Positions 28,035 through 36,443 of a stretch of DNA of 64,000 nt are shown piece by piece (position 1 is the stretch's first letter; every line of letters begins with the position of its first letter). The DNA comes from an uncultured Collinsella sp. (GTDB taxonomy: Bacteria; Actinomycetota; Coriobacteriia; Coriobacteriales; Coriobacteriaceae). The notes beneath the pieces were generated by a model that saw only the letters and a list, made by a program, of their open reading frames with translations, did no database searches and had not been told where the DNA came from. The stretch lies in NCBI GenBank assembly GCA_902494715.1, contig CABUUJ010000001.1, positions 1 through 64,000 of the forward strand. Reading direction: 5' to 3'. The position numbers and the translations under genes are program-made.

Positions 28035-28919
28035 ATGAGCGAAAAGCAAATGAGGCTCGGCGCCCTCGAGGCCGGCGGGACCAAGATGGTCTGTGCCGTG
28101 GTGTCCGGCGACGGCGAGGTCCTCGACCGTATGGAGACCCCGACGCTTATGCCCGCCGAGACCGTCCCACAAATGGTCGAGTGGTTCACCGCCCGTGATG
28201 TGAACGCGTTGGGCATCGGCGCCTTCGGCCCGACCTGCGTCGACCCCAACGATGAGCGCTACGGTTCCATCCTTCAGACGCCCAAGCTCGCGTGGCGAGG
28301 CTATGGTCTTCGCGCCGCGTTCGCCGACGCCCTCGGGATTCCGGTGGCCTACGACACGGACGTGAACGTTGCCTGCCTCGGCGAAGTAGTCTTCGGCTGC
28401 TGCAAGGGGCTCGAGGACGCCGTCTACGTGACCATCGGCACCGGCGTGGGCGCGGGCGTCATGTGCGCGGGCAGGCTCCTTCACGGCATGCTGCACCCCG
28501 AGGCCGGCCACATGCTGGTAAGGACCCGTCCCACCGAGGAGGGACGCTGCGTCTGCCCGAGCCACGCGAGCTGTCTCGAGGGCCTCGCCTCCGGCCCCGC
28601 CATCGCCGCGCGCTGGGGAAAGCCCGCGGCCGAGCTCGCGGACAACGCTGAGGTGTGGGCGCTCGAGGGGGATTATCTGGGGCAGATGTGCGCGAACCTC
28701 GTGCTCATGTACTCGCCTCGCCGTATCGTCCTCGGCGGCGGCGTGATGCACCAGGAGCAGCTCTACGGCATCGTCCGCAAGAAGACCCTCGAATATCTGG
28801 GTGGCTACATCCAGACCGCCGAGCTTAAGGACATAGAGAGCTACATCTGCGCCCCGGGCTGCGGCGGCGACCAAGGAATCCTTGGCGCGGCCGAGCTGGC
28901 AAGAAGGGCGCTCGCGTAA
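28035..28919 (+). CDS. ROK-family sugar kinase, fructokinase-like
   Basis: A 294-residue kinase. The phosphate loop is LEAGGTKMVCAV (about 10-21). GIGAFGP and the DTDVNVACLGE segment with the catalytic Asp are present, and TIGTGVGAG is the second phosphate-binding element. The zinc-binding ROK motif begins at HPEAGH and has three cysteines around CVCPSHASC, followed by LEGLASGPAI. The LASGPAI form and overall length match bacterial zinc fructokinases (ScrK/GmuE type) better than glucokinases. It would phosphorylate the free hexose released by the GH172 enzyme. AAGGAGGATC precedes the ATG. Confidence 0.88.
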   Translation: MSEKQMRLGALEAGGTKMVCAVVSGDGEVLDRMETPTLMPAETVPQMVEWFTARDVNALGIGAFGPTCVDPNDERYGSILQTPKLAWRGYGLRAAFADALGIPVAYDTDVNVACLGEVVFGCCKGLEDAVYVTIGTGVGAGVMCAGRLLHGMLHPEAGHMLVRTRPTEEGRCVCPSHASCLEGLASGPAIAARWGKPAAELADNAEVWALEGDYLGQMCANLVLMYSPRRIVLGGGVMHQEQLYGIVRKKTLEYLGGYIQTAELKDIESYICAPGCGGDQGILGAAELARRALA

Positions 28920-28951
28920 CTTGCGCTCTCTCCGCCATACAACGCGTTAAG

Positions 28952-29009
28952 AAAAGACGAGCGCTTCTTGCCAATTGGGCGGCAAGAAGTGCTCGTCTTT
29001 TGCATTTTT
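28952..29009 (+). terminator. Strong terminator after the ROK gene
   Basis: 21-bp nearly perfect stem (28952-28972 with 28981-29001), followed by TGCATTTTT. It ends the PTS/GH172/ROK operon and lies back to back with the minus-strand methyltransferase. Confidence 0.9.
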
Positions 29010-29014
29010 GCCTC

Positions 29015-29845
29015 TCAAAATCTTATTTTCACGATTTGCATTTTCATCCCGTTGTCACCGACCCTTGCGAGAAACCGGAAAAAGCCGCTGACGGAAGGGT
29101 CTCTCAAATCGTTGTAACCCAGCATATGGCCGCGACTTGTGACCTGCAGACGGCTGTCCCACGCGCCGATTTCCTTGGCGGCATCCGAAACCGCAAAATA
29201 TGCCCCCACATCCTTGATTTTTGCAGTCTTAAGCCATGTTTTTGCGATCATCTTTACTGCCGTCCGATTGGCAGCATCAAAGACCAGCACACCGCCGGGG
29301 AAAGCGTCCGCCATCTCCCGCACCAGTTCCCGGACCTGCTGGGTCAGAAAGTAATAGAACACCCCGGAGGCAAAGAACACCACCCCGCCGGAGGCATCGA
29401 TTTTGCTAAACCATGCGGTGTCTTTCAGGTCACAGGGGATATTTTGTTCTCGATCCCCGGCGGGCAGTAGCTGCTGCCGCAAGGCAATCACATCCGGGAA
29501 GTCCAGATTGTAGATCTTGCATCTACCGTTGTCGCAGGTTCTGCCGGTGTTGTCCAGCCCGCAGCCCAGATTGACCACCGCCGCATTGGGGTGGCCTTTC
29601 AGGTAATCCCGCACCTCGAAAGCAAGATCACTCTGCCGTGTGGCCACCTCGAGCGCACCAAAGCGCTGCATCAGGCTGCGGGAGTTTTTCTCTGCCTCTG
29701 AAAAGTCGTAGTCGATTTGGTCGAGCAGACGAACCGCTGTTTCATCCCTATAAAGGTTCGGGTACAGCTCCGTACACAGCTTCCGGGAATACAGCGGAAG
29801 GATCAGCGTCTCCTGCACGGTGTTTTTCTCAATTTTACATTTCAT
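29015..29845 (-). CDS. Class I SAM methyltransferase, leucine-carboxyl-methyltransferase-like
   Basis: A 276-residue protein. The SAM motif is VVNLGCGLDNTG, followed by the acidic residue in IYNLDFPDVI, as in the LCM/PPM-type (PF04072) family. The N-terminal LILPLYSRKLCTELYP and late DSRLQVTSRGHMLGYN are also typical of these. The substrate is unknown. It starts at ATG 29845 with AGGAAGG upstream; in-frame extension to 30019 is not supported. Base composition is richer in A/T and codon use differs from neighbours, suggesting transfer from a clostridial source. Confidence 0.8.
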   Translation of the reverse strand: MKCKIEKNTVQETLILPLYSRKLCTELYPNLYRDETAVRLLDQIDYDFSEAEKNSRSLMQRFGALEVATRQSDLAFEVRDYLKGHPNAAVVNLGCGLDNTGRTCDNGRCKIYNLDFPDVIALRQQLLPAGDREQNIPCDLKDTAWFSKIDASGGVVFFASGVFYYFLTQQVRELVREMADAFPGGVLVFDAANRTAVKMIAKTWLKTAKIKDVGAYFAVSDAAKEIGAWDSRLQVTSRGHMLGYNDLRDPSVSGFFRFLARVGDNGMKMQIVKIRF

Positions 29846-29856
29846 AGGTTCCTTCC

Positions 29857-30112
29857 TCAGTGAATAAAAACTGTCATAAGTGCCGCCGCCAGCACAGCCG
29901 CTATGACCGTCATGCCTATCGCCATGTGCAGGATGGATGCAAAAATGTTTGCCCCGCCGCCGCAGCCGCAATCCAGCACCTTGGCATTTGGCGCAAGTCG
30001 TAGAAATTGAAGTCCCCACTGCGCCACAGGGCTGTGGCCCAGATTCATCATGGCAACCATAAGTTTTCCGCCGAGTCCCACGGGCTTGCGGGTGTTTTCA
30101 AAGAACGACATC
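29857..30112 (-). pseudogene. Gutted methyltransferase gene (internal deletion)
   Basis: The first about 60 residues are a typical start of a clostridial-type class I methyltransferase (MSFFENTRKPVGLGGKLMVA, then KVLDCGCGGGAN). Directly after the glycine loop the frame enters an unrelated hydrophobic end (AIGMTVIAAVLAAALMTVF). More than half of the methyltransferase is therefore missing, and the tail may be the end of a second, membrane-protein gene. It overlaps the stop of the upstream methyltransferase by 15 bases. Confidence 0.75.
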
Positions 30113-30727
30113 TGGCCTCTCCGATTTCGTGCATTCCGCATAGGTCAACGGGAACGAGGCCTTCAGCACCGCGCTTTTCTGCACCGCCCAGCCGTTTTGA
30201 CGCAGGAAACGTAGGTATTCCTCGCTTGTCCACCTGCTGTGGAGGGGGAATCCCGCCATACTCATGAAAAAGGCTTTTGCCTTGCCGGAAACCGAGTTTC
30301 CCGCGTGGGTGAAGGTTGGCGCGATGAGCACGCCGTCGTCCTTCAGCACCCGCCTGATTTCTTGTAGGGCCTTTTCCGGATGCGGCACTATGTGAAGCGC
30401 GTTGGACGCGATCACCACTTCGAAGGACTTCTGTGCATAGGGCAGGCGGAACATATCTTGTACGGAAAAGTGCAGCTTTGCGGATTGATTGTCCCGCTTT
30501 GCTTCAAGGATCATCTTTGCAGAAGCGTCTGTAGCTTCGATGTGTGCCGCCGCATTCACGATGCTCTTTGCGATAAGCCCCGTGCCGGTGGCAACCTCCA
30601 GTACGGTTTTTGCTTTCACTACCGGCCTGATCAGCTCATACATCTTCTCATACGCCGCCCGGTCCTTTCGCATGAAACGGTCGTACCGACCGGCATTCTT
30701 GTCCCAGAAGCCCTTGCGTCCGTGCAT
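30098..30727 (-). CDS. Class I SAM-dependent methyltransferase
   Basis: A 209-residue Methyltransf_11-type protein. The N-terminal region is KGFWDKNAGRYDRFM, motif I is TVLEVATGTGLIAKSI, the acidic residue follows in IEATDASAKM, and VIASNALHIVPHPEKALQEI is the post-I region. The substrate is unknown; relatives methylate small lipids or quinones. The start could be ATG 30727 or TTG 30742. It is the first gene of the lower-GC methyltransferase group. Upstream is a GTTAGAGC-TATCTAAC-like inverted repeat (about 30746-30762) at the likely promoter. Confidence 0.8.
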   Translation of the reverse strand: MHGRKGFWDKNAGRYDRFMRKDRAAYEKMYELIRPVVKAKTVLEVATGTGLIAKSIVNAAAHIEATDASAKMILEAKRDNQSAKLHFSVQDMFRLPYAQKSFEVVIASNALHIVPHPEKALQEIRRVLKDDGVLIAPTFTHAGNSVSGKAKAFFMSMAGFPLHSRWTSEEYLRFLRQNGWAVQKSAVLKASFPLTYAECTKSERPDVVL

Positions 30728-31035
30728 GGCTGTCGCCCCCAAACAGTTAGAGCTATCTAACTATAACACACGAATCATGCAGCAAGATAAGGCTAACCTT
30801 ATTCTCTTGGCTAAGACGCATCTCTCCGACCCTTTGAATCGCCCCTTTTCACGCCACCCGCTACGAACCCCGGCGGAAACCAGGGAGTGATTAAAGGAGC
30901 GACCTGCGGTTTTGCGAATCAATTGAGTCATTCCCGAAACCGCGAATCAAGGGCCTGATTTGCTCAAATTGCGCACGAATCAACCATCGGGCGGTACGAC
31001 GCGACACGCATCGACAACACTCGGACTGGATTAGT

Positions 31036-31050
31036 CATCGAGTGGGAGTA
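31036..31050 (+). repeat. guaA 3'-end repeat, copy 2
   Basis: Exact copy of CATCGAGTGGGAGTA. In frame it reads V-I-E-W-E-stop (TAG here, TAA in guaA). No GMP synthase coding sequence lies upstream of it, as expected for the far attachment site of an island inserted at guaA. Confidence 0.75.
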
Positions 31051-31176
31051 GTAATAGAACATTTGCTCTTGTTTTTCATACGGTTTCGTACGGTTCCGAT
31101 GGCGACCGATGGGGACGTTTCGCAACCGCCGCCGCACCTGCAAGCCACATGGTTTCACAATCGGGCAAAAACTCAG

Positions 31177-31212
31177 AAGGCTCCTCGTGAAAAACGAGGA
31201 GCCTTCCTGTTT
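31177..31212. terminator. Rho-independent terminator
   Basis: 12-bp perfect stem AAGGCTCCTCGT/ACGAGGAGCCTT with loop GAAAA, followed on the plus strand by CCTGTTTCC. It lies between the repeat and the minus-strand dehydrogenase stop and may work in both directions. Confidence 0.75.
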
Positions 31213-31247
31213 CCTTCAGCGCGGGCGGATTGGGACCCGCTGCTGAT

Positions 31248-32411
31248 CTAGAGGCACTCGGTCAGAATCTGGAATACCTCGCTGCGCTCCAGTTTCTTGG
31301 CGCAGCCGCCGGTGAGCACGCAGGTGCCCGCAACCTTGTGCAGCGTCTCGTCGGACGCGTCGGAGCCCATCTCGGCGAAGCTCGTGGGAAGCCCCATCTC
31401 GCCGATGAACGTCTGCAGGCGGTCGATGCCTTCGAGCGCCACCGTAAGGTCGTCTTTGCCCTTGGCGTCGACGCCCCACACCTCGCGCGCCCAGCGGGCG
31501 AACTGCGCGGGCGCCTCGGGGGCCAGGTGGCGGTAGAGCGCAGGGTGGATGACCGCGAGGCCCATTCCGTGGTTGGTGTGGGTGTACGCGCCGTACTGGT
31601 GCTGGATCATGTGCGCCTGGAAGTCCGTTGACTTGCCGATCTTGAGCACGCCGTTCTCGGCCATGGCGGAGTCGTATACGAGCTCGCTTCTGGCATCGAG
31701 GTTCTGGTCGTCGTCTGCGATGATCCGCATGTTGCGGATGACGTTACGCTGGATGGCGAGGTTGATGTCGTCGGTGACATTGCGCCCGCGCGGGCTTCCG
31801 AAATAGCTCTCCATGCAGTGCGAGAGCGTGTCGAACGCGCCGCTCATGAACTGCGCGTGCGGTACGGTGAGTGTGAGCGCCGGGTTGAGCGCCGCCCACA
31901 TGGGCATCGCCCCAAGATAGGCGCCCTTCACGTGCGTCTCCTCGTTGGTGATGACGGCGCCGTTGTTCTGCTCGGCGCCCGTGCCGGAGAGCGTCACGAT
32001 GCAGCCCATGGGGATGAACGAGCTCGGCATCTTGCCGTCGGCGTGCTCGAACGTCTCGATGTCCTCGTCAAGCATCGCCTGCGCGGAGGCTACCTTGCAG
32101 CAGTCGAAGACCGACCCGCCGCCGACGGCGAGAATGAAGTCGACCTGCTCCTCGCGTGCGAGCGCGGCGCCTTCCTGGCACTTCTCGTAGGTCGGATTGG
32201 GCATGATGCCGCCGAAGTCCACCACGCGCTTGCCCGCGCTCGTGAGCTTATCGACCACGTGGCCGTAGACGCCGGTTCGTTTGACCGAGCCTCCGCCGTA
32301 GGCGAGCATCACTGTCTTGCCCATGGCACCCATCTCGGCGTCGAGTGCCTGGTCCATGGCCCCCTCGCCGAAGTAGTTCCTGACCGGGTAGTCGTACGTG
32401 AATGAGTTCAT
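31248..32411 (-). CDS. Iron-containing alcohol dehydrogenase (YqhD/BDH type)
   Basis: A 387-residue NADPH-type Fe-ADH. It has FTYDYPVRNYFGEGA at the N-terminus, the nucleotide loop AVGGGSVFDCCK, the SGTGAEQNNGAVI segment, and the metal ligands in FDTLSHCMESYF, IQHQYGAYTHTNHGMGLAVIH (shown in part) and the preceding Asp. It likely reduces aldehydes. The start is ATG 32411 with AGGAGGAATT upstream; the frame stays open 113 codons further but that part overlaps the upstream aldo-keto reductase in another frame and is not coding. It is the last gene of a reductase operon. Confidence 0.9.
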   Translation of the reverse strand: MNSFTYDYPVRNYFGEGAMDQALDAEMGAMGKTVMLAYGGGSVKRTGVYGHVVDKLTSAGKRVVDFGGIMPNPTYEKCQEGAALAREEQVDFILAVGGGSVFDCCKVASAQAMLDEDIETFEHADGKMPSSFIPMGCIVTLSGTGAEQNNGAVITNEETHVKGAYLGAMPMWAALNPALTLTVPHAQFMSGAFDTLSHCMESYFGSPRGRNVTDDINLAIQRNVIRNMRIIADDDQNLDARSELVYDSAMAENGVLKIGKSTDFQAHMIQHQYGAYTHTNHGMGLAVIHPALYRHLAPEAPAQFARWAREVWGVDAKGKDDLTVALEGIDRLQTFIGEMGLPTSFAEMGSDASDETLHKVAGTCVLTGGCAKKLERSEVFQILTECL

Positions 32412-32454
32412 GGCAATTCCTCCTAGTAAGTTATCAGTGCGGTCTGACGCTCGT

Positions 32455-33306
32455 CTACACGTTGCGCACGAGCCCGGACATCCATTCGATGGTGGCGGGG
32501 TCGTGGTGGTCGAAGAACGCGCTGCGTCCGGTGTCGAGCGCGGCGATGGCGACCATCTCGTCGTCGCCCAGCGCGAAGTCGAAGACGTCGAAGTTCTGCT
32601 CCATGCGATCGCGGTGCGTGCTCTTAGGGATGCAGACCACACCGCGCTGCAGCAGCCAGCGCAACACGACCTGGGCGACCGTCTTGCCGTGCGCCTCGCC
32701 GATGCGAGCGAGGACCTCGTTGCGGAAGAGGTCGTTTCTGCCCTCCGCAAAGGGCGCCCAGCCCTCCATGGCTACCTCCTTGCCGACCATGTACCCCTGC
32801 GCCTCGCGCTGCTGGAAGAACACGTTGCACTCGACTTGGTTCACGGCGGGGGCGATGCGGTTGAACGAGATGAGGTTTGCGAGATGATCGGGGTAGAAGT
32901 TAGCTGTGCCTATGGCGCGGATAACGCCCTGCTCGTAGAGCTCCTCCATGGCGCGCCACGCGCCGAAGACGTCGCCGAACGGCTGATGGATGAGGTAGAG
33001 GTCGACGTAGTCGAGCCCCAGCCGCTTGAGCGACGCGTCGAAGCCGCGCTTGGCCCCCTCGTAGCTCACATCCGACATCCACAGCTTGGTCGTTACGAAC
33101 ACCTCGTCGCGCGGCAGGCCGCTCGCACGAATGGCGGCCCCGACCGCCTCTTCGTTGCCGTAGCTCGCTGCCGTGTCGAGCAGCCTGTAGCCGACCGAGA
33201 GTGCGTCCTCCACGGCGCGCTGACATTCCGCGGCGTTTGGGATCTGATACACGCCGAAGCCGAGCTGCGGCATCCTGACGCCGTTGTTCAAGGTGATGTA
33301 GTCCAT
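32455..33306 (-). CDS. Aldo/keto reductase
   Basis: A 283-residue AKR of the 2,5-diketo-D-gluconate reductase-like group. The tetrad is visible: Asp and Tyr in [16 protein letters not shown], Lys in VTTKLWMSD, and His in YLIHQPFGD. The NADPH loop [13 protein letters not shown] is near the C-terminus. It reduces carbonyls with NADPH; the physiological substrate is unknown. It shares an operon with a second reductase and the iron alcohol dehydrogenase downstream, divergent from the LysR gene. Confidence 0.9.
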   Translation of the reverse strand: MDYITLNNGVRMPQLGFGVYQIPNAAECQRAVEDALSVGYRLLDTAASYGNEEAVGAAIRASGLPRDEVFVTTKLWMSDVSYEGAKRGFDASLKRLGLDYVDLYLIHQPFGDVFGAWRAMEELYEQGVIRAIGTANFYPDHLANLISFNRIAPAVNQVECNVFFQQREAQGYMVGKEVAMEGWAPFAEGRNDLFRNEVLARIGEAHGKTVAQVVLRWLLQRGVVCIPKSTHRDRMEQNFDVFDFALGDDEMVAIAALDTGRSAFFDHHDPATIEWMSGLVRNV

Positions 33307-33427
33307 GGTGCCTTCCTTTCTCGCAACTTGACGTATCCACCATACGAGGGGCGCCGCGCCGACGGAAGTTTCCGTTGGTGAGGGTTCTATAACGCTGGGG
33401 TGCGCACAGGGTTATAACCTGCGGGTT

Positions 33428-33600
33428 CTAGGCGTCACCTCAAAGAGATCGGCGCCGAGCTCGTCGGCGATGGCCTGAGCTACGACAGCGGTGTGGCCCT
33501 GTGCCGAGTAGTAGGCCACGAGGACGTTGCCGTCTGCAGCGGGCACTGCGGCGGGCTCGTCCTCGACAGCCGACTGGTCCTCGGCGGCGGCTTGGTTGGT
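33428..33600 (-). pseudogene. Flavodoxin remnant
   Basis: The minus strand reads an acidic Ala/Pro linker (SAVEDEPAAVPAADG), then NVLVAYYSAQGHTAVVAQAI and ADELGADLFEVTP, the FMN-phosphate loop and first strand-helix of a flavodoxin of the lipoprotein-linked type. The rest is missing: the frame runs into an unrelated stop at about 33406. No start codon or signal sequence remains. It sits between two aldo-keto reductase genes. Confidence 0.7.
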
Positions 33601-33617
33601 CCGTTATCGTCTGAGCG

Positions 33618-34466
33618 CTACTCCTGCGCGTCGAAATCGGGGCGCATGGCCAGGTAGCCCTCGAGTGCTTCCTCAGTGGCGGTGTAGTAGGTCATGGTCC
33701 CGTCGAGCTTGGCAATCTCGGCCATCTCGTCTTCGGTGAGGGAGAAGTCGAAGATGTTCGCGTTGTCGGCGATGTGGGCGGGGTTCTTGGAGCCGGGGAT
33801 GATGGAGGTGCCCATCTGCACGTGCCAGCGCAGGATCACTTGGGCCGGGGTCTTGCCGTACTTCTCGGCGAGAGCGACGAAGACGGGCTCCTCCAGAAGA
33901 CCTTTGTCGCCGTGGCCGAGCGGGTACCACGCCTCGATCACCGTGCCGTACGGCGCGAGGTGGGCGCGCAGGTCGCGCTGGGCGTGGTAGGGGTGGCACT
34001 CAACGGTCACGAGCTGCGGCTTGATGTCGGCGACCTCGATGACCTCGGCAATCTTGTCTTGCGGGAAGTTGGAGAGGCCGAGGGCGCGCACCTTGCCCGC
34101 GCGGTAGGCCTCCTCCATCGTGCGCCACGCGGCCAGGTAGTCGCCTACCGGCTGGTGCAGGATGAGCATGTCGACGTAGTCGAGCCCCAGACGCTGGAGC
34201 GTGGCGTCCACCGCCGGCATGCCCGCGTCGTAGACGCTCGGCCAGAGCTTGGTGGAGACGAAGATCTTGTCGCGCGCGATGCCGCTCTTGGCGATGGCAC
34301 GGCCCACGGCGCGCTCGTTCATGTAGGCGTTGGCGGTGTCGATGTGCTCGTAGCCAGCCGCGAGCGCGGCGGTTGCGGCCGCCTCGGCCTCGGCCGGGGT
34401 CATGAGGAAGGTGCCCAAACCTTCGATGGGCATCTCTACGTCGTTGTTGAGCTTCAGATACTCCAT
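33618..34466 (-). CDS. Aldo/keto reductase, first gene of the reductase operon
   Basis: A 282-residue AKR, distinct from the neighbour at 32455. The tetrad is Asp/Tyr in HIDTANAYMNERAVG, Lys in VSTKLWPSV and His in LILHQPVGD; the cofactor loop is IPGSKNPAHIADN. AAGGAGGAGACC precedes the ATG. It is divergent from the LysR gene at 34596 across 129 bp, the usual arrangement for a LysR target. The substrate is unknown. Confidence 0.9.
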   Translation of the reverse strand: MEYLKLNNDVEMPIEGLGTFLMTPAEAEAAATAALAAGYEHIDTANAYMNERAVGRAIAKSGIARDKIFVSTKLWPSVYDAGMPAVDATLQRLGLDYVDMLILHQPVGDYLAAWRTMEEAYRAGKVRALGLSNFPQDKIAEVIEVADIKPQLVTVECHPYHAQRDLRAHLAPYGTVIEAWYPLGHGDKGLLEEPVFVALAEKYGKTPAQVILRWHVQMGTSIIPGSKNPAHIADNANIFDFSLTEDEMAEIAKLDGTMTYYTATEEALEGYLAMRPDFDAQE

Positions 34467-34595
34467 GGTCTCCTCCTTAATGGTGACTTTTCGAATACAA
34501 GGCTACGGCGTTTACTGACGTGCGAGAAGTTCACGTTGGAATGATGGATATAACCATGGGGTATATACGGCACATAATGCGTGACAGGAGGATCG
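34467..34595. promoter_or_regulatory. Divergent promoter region between reductase operon and LysR gene
   Basis: A near-palindrome around 34548-34566 (ATATAACCATGGGGTATAT) is a candidate LysR-type binding site. It lies 30-50 bp before the LysR start, so it would allow autoregulation together with control of the reductases. Confidence 0.45.
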
Positions 34596-35495
34596 ATGTA
34601 CAACCCGCAGCTTGACACTTTCATCCGCGTGGCGGAGGCGGGCAGCTTCTCCAAGGCGGCACAAGAGTCCTTCATCACGCCCACGGCCGTCATCAAGCAG
34701 ATGAACCTGCTGGAGTCGCGGCTAGGCCTTACGCTGTTCCACCGATCGCATCAGGGGCTTTCGCTTACGCGAGCAGGCAGGTCGCTGCTTGCCGACGCCC
34801 GCCATATCGTGCAGTACTCTCAAGAATCAATCGCACGCGCCCGCGTCGCCGAGCGCGGAGAGAAGCGCATCATCCGCGTGGGAGTGTCGCTCATGACGCC
34901 CAGCACGCCGCTCACGAAGCTGTGGCCGAAGGTGAAGGAACGTTGCCCTGGCATGAGCCTTCAGGTGGTCACGTTTGAAAACACACCCTCGGCGGCGCGC
35001 GGTTTGGCGAACCTCGGGCAAGACATGGATATCGTGGCGGGGATTTTCGACGATGCCTTTCTTAAAGAGCGCGGGTGCCTGGGCCTCGAGCTTTCGCGCG
35101 AGCCGCTCTGGTGCGCCGTTCCCGTCGACAGCGAACTCGCCAAACGCGACATCGTCACATTCGACGACCTCCACAATCACAGTCTTATGCTTATACGCCG
35201 GGGCTGGAACGCCGAAATCGACCGCGTGCGCGACGAGATACTCTTGCATCATCCTCAAATCGCGCTCGTAGACTTCCCGCAATATCGGGCGGAGGTGTTC
35301 AATCGCGGTGCGAACGAGGACCTCGCGCTTGCGACGCTGCCGTTGTGGGCCAACGTCCACCCCATGCTCAAAACCGTCCCTACCGATTGGGACTGTCTCG
35401 TGTCTTACGGGCTGCTTCATTCGTCGCACCCCGCAGGCCATGTGCGGGAGTTCCTCGATGCGGTGTCTGCCGCGCTCGAGGCAAAGCATCGATAG
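34596..35495 (+). CDS. LysR-family transcriptional regulator
   Basis: A 299-residue regulator. The N-terminal helix-turn-helix is TFIRVAEAGSFSKAAQESF followed by ITPTAVIKQMNLLESRLG. The C-terminal effector domain spans about 90-290. ATG 34596 has CAGGAGGA upstream. By position it governs the divergent aldo-keto reductase and iron alcohol dehydrogenase genes. The inducer is unknown. Confidence 0.92.
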   Translation: MYNPQLDTFIRVAEAGSFSKAAQESFITPTAVIKQMNLLESRLGLTLFHRSHQGLSLTRAGRSLLADARHIVQYSQESIARARVAERGEKRIIRVGVSLMTPSTPLTKLWPKVKERCPGMSLQVVTFENTPSAARGLANLGQDMDIVAGIFDDAFLKERGCLGLELSREPLWCAVPVDSELAKRDIVTFDDLHNHSLMLIRRGWNAEIDRVRDEILLHHPQIALVDFPQYRAEVFNRGANEDLALATLPLWANVHPMLKTVPTDWDCLVSYGLLHSSHPAGHVREFLDAVSAALEAKHR

Positions 35496-35638
35496 GCAAT
35501 CGCGAGCAGATGCGCTTATGCCTATGGGAATAACGGGAACTGGCTTCTGAGCTTGCGCTTTGATACCGTCGAGTACCGCCTGATGCTGTTTCGGCGTCGC
35601 CATAGAGCAAAGCCATCAGCGAAATAACGGGAATAACG

Positions 35639-35674
35639 GCCTCCGAACCTTCTGGTTCGGAGGCTTTCTTTTTG
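35639..35674 (+). terminator. Terminator after LysR
   Basis: 11-bp perfect stem GCCTCCGAACC/GGTTCGGAGGC, loop TTCT, followed by TTTCTTTTT. A few short AATAACGGGAA repeats lie before it. Confidence 0.92.
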
Positions 35675-35726
35675 CATGTCCGCCTAAAACGACTCCTTGC
35701 CAAAGCCCCTTGAGCATCGGGCGGCA

Positions 35727-36167
35727 TTATTGAGTGTGGGCGTTATCGTAGGTATCTTTGATTTCTTCTGGCAAATTGTCGGGAATCAACGCCTTCACTC
35801 TATCCTCGTTTCCATCTTGGATCGCCTGCTCGTAGTACCAGCATTTGAACTTCAACATGTCCAGCGCGCGGTTCATCTTCGCGATCTCCGACTCCATGTG
35901 GGCCTTCCGCTCCTCGAACATGGCCTTGCGCTTGGGATATGTCGATGGGCCCTCCGCACACCATTCCATGAACAGTCGGATGTCCTTAATCTCCATCCCA
36001 GCCTTCTTTAAGCATTCGATGACCCGAAGCGCCTCGAGTTCTGTATCGCCGAATCGGCGAATGCCCGACGCCCGCTCCAATCCCGGGAACAGCCCCTGCT
36101 TGTCGTAATACCGCAGCGTGGAAACGGGCAGACCGAACATCTCCGCTACCTGTCCGATTGTGTACAT
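35727..36167 (-). CDS. MerR-family transcriptional regulator
   Basis: A 146-residue regulator. The MerR helix-turn-helix and wing are MYTIGQVAEMFGLPVSTLRY followed by YDKQGLFPG, then a long dimerisation helix (about 80-125). There is no conserved metal-binding cysteine pair; two cysteines occur at other positions. This matches AdhR/YraB-type MerR proteins that respond to aldehydes or electrophiles. The start is ATG 36167 with GGAGGGG upstream. The divergent promoter at about 36199 contains its probable operator. Confidence 0.9.
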   Translation of the reverse strand: MYTIGQVAEMFGLPVSTLRYYDKQGLFPGLERASGIRRFGDTELEALRVIECLKKAGMEIKDIRLFMEWCAEGPSTYPKRKAMFEERKAHMESEIAKMNRALDMLKFKCWYYEQAIQDGNEDRVKALIPDNLPEEIKDTYDNAHTQ

Positions 36168-36198
36168 GGCCCCTCCGGACAAATCTCGAATTTACTCC

Positions 36199-36228
36199 TT
36201 GACCTAAAGTCAGCTTTAGGTATTACCT
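36199..36228 (+). promoter_or_regulatory. MerR-type promoter/operator
   Basis: TTGACC at 36199-36204 is followed by the inverted repeat ACCTAAAG-TCAG-CTTTAGGT (36202-36221) and then TATTACC. An inverted repeat between or overlapping the -35 and -10 is the hallmark of MerR-activated promoters. It would drive the plus-strand genes at 36444 and 37211. The rest of 36229-36443 shows no supported gene. Confidence 0.75.
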
Positions 36229-36443
36229 TTATTTTCGTCAATACAAATCGGGAGCGCAAGGGATTTTCGCCAAAGGCGCACGCTTGCCGGAACGGTATTC
36301 GCCGGCGGCTTGAACGGCGTGGGCGAAATCGGCGGGCATCCCGCTCTTGAGCAGGCGCGACGAATGGGCACAGGAGTCTAGGCGCGGCTTAGCTGGACGG
36401 AAGCAGTTTTGCACTCAAAACCATCGACAGGAGGAAATCGATC

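Larger units (their letters stand above)
30728..31247. other. 520-bp intergenic region containing the second guaA-end repeat
   Basis: No gene is supported. It contains a methyltransferase promoter on the minus strand near 30750, the sequence GCGACCTGCGGTTTTGCG at about 30900, which resembles GCGACCTTTGCGGTTTCGCG at about 20752 near the other island end, the 15-bp guaA-end repeat at 31036, and a terminator at 31177. Confidence 0.6.

Noticed and set aside
28952..29009. Insertion-sequence inverted repeat
   Set aside because: The arms are adjacent and followed by T-rich sequence after the ROK stop, so it is a terminator; no transposase is nearby.
32412..32750. 113-codon N-terminal extension of the iron alcohol dehydrogenase
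   Set aside because: It overlaps the coding region of the aldo-keto reductase in another frame, is Arg/Ser-rich, and lies upstream of a good ribosome site and the family start at 32411.
36300..36380. Short coding remnant before the CMD-cupin gene
   Set aside because: A few frames look protein-like, but no family is recognisable and no ribosome site is present.
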